DNA from: Steinernema hermaphroditum
Lineage: Eukaryota > Nematoda > Chromadorea > Rhabditida > Steinernematidae
Direction of reading: 5' to 3'
Assembly (NCBI GenBank): GCA_030435675.1
Contig: CM059621.1
Span: 3,596,001-3,660,000 of the forward strand
DNA length: 64,000 nucleotides
Of the stretch, positions 56,925 through 64,000 are shown piece by piece. The number at the start of each line of letters is the position of its first letter. Position 1 is the stretch's first letter. Both the position numbers and the translations under genes were made by a program. The notes under the pieces were generated by a model that saw only the letters and a program-made list of their open reading frames with translations, did no database searches and had not been told where the DNA came from.

Positions 56925-58274
56925 ATGCGGCAGGTCCGCAGTCGCGCCCAGAACGTAACGACTAATTGTGGCAGGCCACAATCAACATCAGCATAATTAT
57001 TTTGTTTTTCTTCCTCGGGATGGGATGAATTACTGAGCATCGAAAATGTTGAGACAAATAAATTTTTGTCTTGCGAGTAGCTTGGTCAACAAAGCATGTT
57101 TACGAGTTTATCTTCTCTTTTGCTTTTCACAGTCTAATGATGCTAAGGACAATGAGGACAGAATGTCCAAAATCATAAGGAATGCAAATAAAAAACTATA
57201 ATTCATTGTTGTATGGTTCGAATAAATGACCTCAACAAGCTCAACAACCGACTTCATCAATCTATCTGGATTTGGCGAACATACTGACAGCACACCGTCG
57301 TATGTTGTAACTGTCATTCGCGGAATGAACGCTGTTTCTCATGGGTTGTCATCGTTTAAAATTTTGCATATTAGCACATTCTGGCGCATATTTTCGCCAT
57401 GTGGGCGCGTATCATGGACCCACATAAGAAACGAAGCATTGTCAAATAAAATCCCGAAGATGTCGATCAACCACAAACAACTTGACTGAGCTCGATAATC
57501 TGGGAAATCACATACCTAGTACAATTTCGTTGAAGCAGATGAGCGGGAAGGTATGACGATCGCAAAATAATATGCAAAGTGTTGAACCAACTGTTTGGCA
57601 GCTTACGAAAAACCTTTCCACGACTGAGTAGGATATTTAGCACGGATATACTAATTTATAATCTGATTGTTTTTGTTTATATTTAACTTTCAAAAAGGAG
57701 ATATAGAGGACTGGGTTTATCGCAGAGTTTCATGTTACATTATCTATAGAAAGTCTTCTATCAAAAAGCTCATTACTTACAACTAACTTCTAAGTCTCTT
57801 AGCTCAAATTTAGCTTAACCTTTTACGTATGTAAAGCAAAAGCTAAGCAAGCGAAGAGCAGCTACCACACGGGCGCTGTCTGCATTCGAGGGGGTATTCA
57901 GAGCTTGAGGAACCAGAATAGTAGTGCAACTACGCAATGATCCCTACTAACGTCATAAGAACATTGAACACAAGGATTAAGATTAACATCGTCAAGTATC
58001 AACTTATTAAGTCCCACTTAATCTGAGGATTAATGGTTCATAGAGCACAGCAGGCCGTTCATCGAATGCAGATTTTACTCCCATACAAACTTGCTATTTT
58101 CAGTTGGAGATCGTGCCGACTAAGACGTATTGCGGCCTCTGACATTAGGGTTGTTCTGTGACCGTGACTTTCATCGGGTATTGCCAGTTATTTGTGGACA
58201 TGACGATTGGCATGTGCGTCTTAAAGTATAATTTCGTGTCTTTTTAATACAATATAACGATCATTGAAAGCTCT
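56925..58274. other. Intergenic; polyadenylation signal, no gene
   Basis: AATAAA at 57057-57062, 133 nt after the stop, probably ends the transcript of the secreted protein. The rest shows no recognised gene; 57226-57489 is an open frame without a domain. Confidence 0.5.
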
Positions 58275-61200
58275 TTAGACATCGTAAGGGTCCGGCTTCT
58301 GCGATCCACTTAAATTAGAGGTCGAACTGTGCATAACTGATCTTCTTCGGGTGTCATATAGCCCGTCACCTGAACGTCTGGCAATCCGGTTCCACTCTTC
58401 CTGATATGTTTCCAGTAGCTTCTTTGAATCGCGTCCGTACATTTGCTTCTTCTCTTCGAAATTTTTAGGAACTAAATGTGTATCTGACGAAAAAAGTTGA
58501 CGGTGATGAACTTACTTTTTTCGTCGTTCTGTGGGCTAAGTGAACGAGCCCTTACTCGCCGAGGGCTTGGCTTCTCCTCTGCTTTCTCCTCATCCTCCTG
58601 TTCCGGTTCAATAAATATGCACACCTCGCTTTTCGGTTGATCCAAACGGACAACTGGAAGCGATGTCCGAACGGTCAGCATTTCTTCGATAGGCACAATA
58701 GTTTCATTTGTCATTGCGACGACTATAGGCGCTTCCCAACCTATAGCCTCCTCCTCTTGAGGGCTAGGCGACACATCGATTGGACATATCTTGCAATTGT
58801 CCAAGCGCTAAAATAAAAAATAGCTAATAGTTTACATCTGGGTATACCGGATCAAACGGGCAAATCTCCGCGCCAAGAACTGTGTGATCGGACACCGTTC
58901 GAAGAATGGCTCTTTTGATGCTGAATTTGCGTGTTTGCACTGGTGACGGCTCCACGTGTTTGATGATAATTGGTCGCTTAGGCGGAGGCGACGGCTCTCT
59001 AGGCGGTGTTGTAGGTCCGCGTTGGCAATTTTGATGGAGTGAAGGTGATTTAGGTTGCGGTTCTTGAGGAGGATATTCATCGTTGGTGTCTTCTGGAGGC
59101 TCGCGTCCCTCCTAAATATTCAAGATGGATTCGCATTTGGATTATCGAGCAGTGAGTAGGGTGATCCCAACGAGTCCCCAGACGATAGACATTTGAACCT
59201 TTACAGGGAAAGAGTTCTGTATAAACTATGAACACTGATGTAACTCAGCTCTGTCGGAGGTCATTTTGTGATCTCTATCTAGGTAGGTAGGTATATAAAA
59301 CACTCACATTTATAGCGATTGCTCTTTCGACGACGTTCTCCAGATCCAATCCATCGATCACCTCTGGCTCCACGCCACACTTTCTTCCCACTGCGTGAAG
59401 TAGTTCCCTAACTTTTAGATGCTTGCTACCAAACCAAATCTTTGTTGTGGCGACACTTTTTACTCGCTGTCCCAGGTAGTGTAGCTTCTTCATGTACTCG
59501 GAACCGACCTCTGAACCCAAAGAAATGACCTTCGAATTCTTCGAACAGATACCTATTGCAATGGTTGTAATAGCCAGTCCAAAGCATACGTAAATGAAGG
59601 TAATCGGCAAAAATGCGACCCTGAAATTTTCCACTAATTGTTAGAGGCATCAATATATCATACTTTTGCGGTGCCAACTGTCCAAAGTCCATCGCCGTTA
59701 AGCATAAGAAGTTGTAATACAGACCGTTGATGAAATCAATCTCAAGCTGCTTGATGAAAGCACTTAGAAAACTAAACCAGTAGACTTACCTGACCATTCA
59801 GTAGAGGAAGAAGCCAGGCACCCAGGGCGATGTAAGCCGAAAACACAAGTAGCAAAACGATTGAAACGTATTCGATCGATGCATCTTCCACATTTTTCAC
59901 TTCTCCTTCTTCAATTTTCGATTCGCGACGTCGCGATCTGTAGATTTCGATCTGAATCAAATTCTAGGTTTATAAAGAACAATTATGTGGACACCTTTTT
60001 TCTCCAATTACCAGCGAACTCCCTCAGATACTGGCCAACATTTGCGATAATAATCATTGTCATCGGAATTCCAATGACTCCGTAGAGCATGCAAAACAAG
60101 CGTCCTTTTGTTGTGATTGGCGCTATTCGATTGTATCCTTGAAATAGACGAGTACAGCCTATGACATTCAATGGTATAACTTACCAAGTGTCGTACATAT
60201 TCCAAAACCATATAGCCAAGCGGTCATATAGCCCCATTCCGATCTTTCGTCTTTTTCCGTTGCCCAACACTTCACAATGCTCTCTACCGTCCGATTTATA
60301 TCGATCTTGCTTTTGCTTGATTTAAGAATCTCAAAGAAAGCAACCGTTAACTACAGGACACAAAGGCAGCTTTAAACCAAGGAGTGTAATTCGAAAAGTT
60401 TTCGGAGGGCTTCAAAACAAAACGCATACACCTCAGATATTCCATAAAGGAGCTGTTTTTCGGTCACGATATTCCGTGAAGGCAAAAGCTAGTATTAGAT
60501 TTTTTTGTGAACACAACCACAAATATGGTATGGTGTGATAGCATAGGCGCGGTTGAGTTGATGTTGAGTTGATGACAAGCTGATGTTAAGATGAGTTGAA
60601 TTCTATTTTGAGTTGCTTTCCCTAACGCATGCTGTGTCGGTCATAACAGGTCTCCGTCTACTGTTCTTACTTAACTGATCTGCATACTCTAGACATTGAT
60701 TATCAAGAAATGCGTGGGATTTTACGCTTGGCGAGGTACTCGTGTGCTCGACATCATCTTTTTCTTAGCGAGAGCACACCATCGCACACCATCACGTTTT
60801 CAAGGGGGCGCTATTGTTGCAATTGCAAAGACCAATACGCTGGTAGTTAAGTTGATTGCACTTTAGATAACAATAAATTAAATACTGCTGGCAACAATAT
60901 CGGCAAAAGAAACAACATAGAAAGCCGAAAACAGGGCGATGTTCGTTGGTAATTAAATTATGTGCGAACTGGCGCAGTCGTAGCTGATTAAGTGGCTATG
61001 ATAACATACAAATCCGCTTGGGTGCGCCAGCGAATACAACGAATATAAATGGCACACAATTACCATTCAACAGCCCAATATTCTCAAAAACGTTTCAAAG
61101 ATTAATTTCATATGAACTATAAACAGCCGTCTCGTCACAGTGTTTTCGAGAAACCTAACTCACCCTTGAAGCGCAATTGAGTTTTTCCTGAAATTGATCC

Positions 61201-61517
61201 TTCTTTTGTCGCTCAAGGGCCGTCGATTCGAGACGAGTGAACACAAGGCCACCGAGGAATGCGTAAATGAAGACAACAAGAAGCAGAGAGCAGTGGAGGG
61301 TGAAGGGCTTCGCTTTTCGGAGTTTAATATTTGTCCGCTGGTTATACTGGCTGATCATGCTGAAATGACCATGAATGAGGTCAGAAATTATAGGCGGAAT
61401 TATATGCAAATGAACCGGTCTTAAAGCTATTCTCGTTGGCACGTAATTATCAGAATTTAAAAGGGTCTTCGAAAAAGGGCAGCTACTCAGCAGAGCGTCA
61501 CGAACCCTGGAGACCAT
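58275..61517 (-). CDS. TWK-type two-pore-domain potassium channel
   Basis: Ten exons on the minus strand: 61517-61164, 60488-60432, 60350-60185, 60137-59995, 59951-59790, 59746-59664, 59620-59308, 59111-58836, 58807-58516, 58471-58275. All junctions are GT-AG and in frame; the protein has 680 residues. Helix 1 is LLLVVFIYAFLGGLVFTRLE. Pore 1 is WLYGFGICTTLGYNRIAP, helix 2 LYGVIGIPMTMIIIANVGQYL, helix 3 SIVLLLVFSAYIALGAWLLP, pore 2 YYNFLCLTAMDFGQLAP and helix 4 ITFIYVCFGLAITTIAIGI. The tail of about 300 residues is Pro- and Glu-rich with phosphorylation-type motifs. Such channels set resting potential in neurons and muscle. Both selectivity filters are unusual: GYN for GYG in pore 1, and DFG for GFG in pore 2. 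The pore-1 filter spans an intron, so the splice was checked: G plus GA keeps frame. Confidence 0.93.
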
Positions 61518-64000
61518 TTTGGAGACTATTTTTCGGTCCTTTCGCCAGTCAGCCGGAGTTCCAATTTAATTTTGCAACAAATGAGATACGTACTCGCGGC
61601 TAGTTTCCCTTTTTATAGTTCGGAAAGGCGCAAACTATCATCGTAAACCAAATGATGGCCTTTGGTCTGATGAACGTTCGGAAACGTAAACAAAGCAAAT
61701 TGGGATGGTTTCCCGTTTAGTTAATTCACTTTCCGATAGTAATTAGTTTTTTATCCTTACGGCTGGGGATAGTTTTTGGCCTAGCATTTTTGTTTTGGAC
61801 GTCTCTTTTCTTCGAATTTCCATCAAGTTTAGAGTGTGGAAAACGGTTTGAATGGCAAATTTGGATTACAGCTGCTGTAGAGAGCAGTGATCTAATCGTG
61901 TTGAAAAAAAATGCCAGATGATCACTCGGATACCCACTGAATAAGATGGGTTCATTCCATGGGCATGAAGTGCCACTTTAAAAAGATGGTTGGTGTTCTT
62001 GGTCACTAGTAATAGCCACCCAAAGCGTCTATTTTAAAATCAGTATGATCACTATTGCCAGCGTTCGCTGAGAGAGTAAGCAATAGCTACTACTGTATAT
62101 CATTTTTCTATTTTTGGTTTATATATTATGCTCCACGAATAATTCATTAGGTGAATTAATACTCAGCTCGCTCTTAATGTCACATGATTTATCTATTTAT
62201 AGAAATGTAGCTTTCGCTTTGCCAGCTAGAGCAGGACGCTTCGAGAACTTAGAAAACATCAAGCTGATCGCCATTCTATGATATGTCTTGATACCGACAA
62301 GTTAGAATTATGACTATATTTTGATGCATGAAATCTGCTTCAATTCTCCTCTGAAAACAGTGCTTGTGTTAAGATGTTGATTGATATTAAAGCGAGGAGC
62401 TGCATTAAGTCTAAAAACCGAAAAAACAATGAGGACATGATTCGACGTTTGTAGCACTATTTTTTTACAAAACCCACCTGCGGTTGTCCTGCAGCTGCCG
62501 CTTGTCGCTGCTGATTATACCCATACCGGCTAGTAGCTATCAGATAAAAGACTAAGGCATATACGAATAAGAAACTCTAAGATATCTCGTCATCGAGCAA
62601 GGATTACCGGTCAAATGGTTCCAAACCGCAATTTATCCGGTGTGCTATTGATGTTAAAAGAAAAAGACACGACTATGGGAAACCGCTAACACCTGCAACT
62701 GACGAGATCACCAATGTGACATTTTCGCGGCAACTGCTTCATTGTTTTCCTGTTCATCGACCTCATTGACACACTAAGGACGAGAACATTTCTTTCGCAG
62801 TCACTCTATGTCTATCCGATAAAAAATACAAAGCGCAAAGAATTTGGACCTATTTCTTTAATATCTTTCTGGCCGTCCTATATCATAACTAAAAGTGGCA
62901 AACGCCGTGTTAAAGAAACGACTGTTTAGAATATATGAGGGCATGGGCCGCTTAGTGAAAATTTGATGTTTGAGCTTAATATAAATTGCAATGTGTTGGC
63001 GCCGAACATAAGTGCACTTTGATGTTGGATGTCAAAAACACGCAACGTTCTCCATGGAGTATAGGAAATTTCGAATAGATAGGGGCATGACGCTCAGGAT
63101 TGGTATAACACTCGAGCATGACCGAAACGTAGAGCAATTGATTTGCGATTTTATTCATCATTGCCTACCTTCGCATGTGTTATAGAGATTATATCTAGGT
63201 AACGTATAGAAAACTGTCATACCGTACTCTTGCGGATTCCAAGAAGCCTCTTGCTGTTGAACCACTCATATCTCTCTTTGGAGGGCTGAAACAAACACAG
63301 CGTACAAGTCCTGTATAGTACACGTATAATTTACCGAATTAGCGAAACATGAACAACGATCAAAGAGCAACGGGACCCCACTAATGAAAACCGCTAGTAC
63401 GACACGACATTTGCGAGTTTTGGACGAAGCGCCACTGCTCGACTATCGGGCTGTTTATTTTGGATGCGGCTGGGCGCAGATGCTGTCAGTATCGAAACGT
63501 TCATGCTGATGCTAGGTGAATCTTCCAGCATTACCTTGCGCTCAGTGCTCCCATTGGCAAACCTTGGCTAAGCCAAGGCCCAGAGCCATCGAAAATAACA
63601 TAGCATTAGGCTAGACGAGCGGCATAAGCAAGCTCATTCCCTCGGAAGGGTTCAGCAAATTGTTTTCAATGTTGGGTAAGTTGTTTCCGGATCCTTTCGG
63701 ACATCAATACACTTTAATTAAAGAAACAAAAAATCCGATGGATTGGGGTTAACACGTTTTACTAGTGCAGTCGTTTTGTGCACCTGGTCCTCACCCAACA
63801 TGCGTACTCAATCACGATCGCGGTACTCGGCCTACCACCTGAATCAAGAGTGTCTACGCGTAAGACAAATCGGATTTTGAACTTCTTTTCGAGAACTGTC
63901 ATGCAAATCAGGAACGGCCTAATGAAAATCTTTTTCGGGAAAACGCGACCGCTGCGACTCCAGAAGTTTGGAATCGTTTTTGCAGTGGATATTTAAACCT
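61518..64000. other. Intergenic, upstream of the TWK gene
   Basis: Contains no recognised gene; open frames at 62976-63161 (-) and 63778-63996 (+) are weak. It is the presumed promoter region of the channel gene. An upstream first exon cannot be excluded. Confidence 0.4.

Overview
The window looks like nuclear DNA of a rhabditid or strongylid (clade V) nematode. It contains multi-exon genes with introns mostly of 40-51 nt, a worm-specific srt chemoreceptor, a TWK-type two-pore potassium channel, an NRF-6/OAC-type acyltransferase, a worm-type globin and small secreted Kunitz-like proteins. The repeat fraction (mariner, RTE, MULE, palindromic MITEs) is also nematode-like. Hookworm-type strongylids fit well, but the species cannot be fixed from the sequence alone.

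Host genes, left to right: an srt chemoreceptor (881-2150, +, six exons, complete); a globin (10550-11311, +, three exons); two paralogous Kunitz-like genes on the minus strand (18861-19338 and 25795-26258) and a third on the plus strand (46889-47408); an acyltransferase-3 (OAC/NRF-6-like) gene (35337-37597, +, four exons seen, N-terminal region unresolved); a large secreted protein of unknown family with internal repeats and one in-frame TAG (54731-56924, +); and a TWK channel (58275-61517, -, ten exons, complete). Every splice junction I give keeps the reading frame.

Between the genes the DNA is a layered transposon nest. A mariner with perfect 27-bp TIRs and an internal deletion lies at 9081-10122. 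A 5'-truncated RTE retrotransposon with an 11-bp TSD and an open reverse transcriptase frame lies at 12063-14385. A MULE relic whose terminal repeats are built of short tandem repeats lies at 21421-22710. Two copies of a second mariner family lie at 30318-33069 and 49185-50509; the first carries a TA-flanked 1.42-kb, almost perfect palindrome. Several degenerate mariner relics and palindromic MITEs are also present.

Two GC-rich SINE-like families (called F1 and F2 here) recur through the window with 11-15 bp TSDs. The nesting gives an order of events: one mariner jumped into an F1 copy (49185-50509), an F1 copy jumped into a mariner transposase frame (52326-52864), another F1 copy jumped into a mariner-type MITE (45977-46293), and the RTE jumped into a short inverted-repeat element.

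The most novel points are the three-gene Kunitz-like family that keeps cysteines C1, C3, C5 and C6 but lacks C2 and C4; the TWK channel with unusual residues in both selectivity filters; the repeat-containing secreted protein with one amber codon; and the F1/F2 families whose tails suggest RTE-driven mobilisation.
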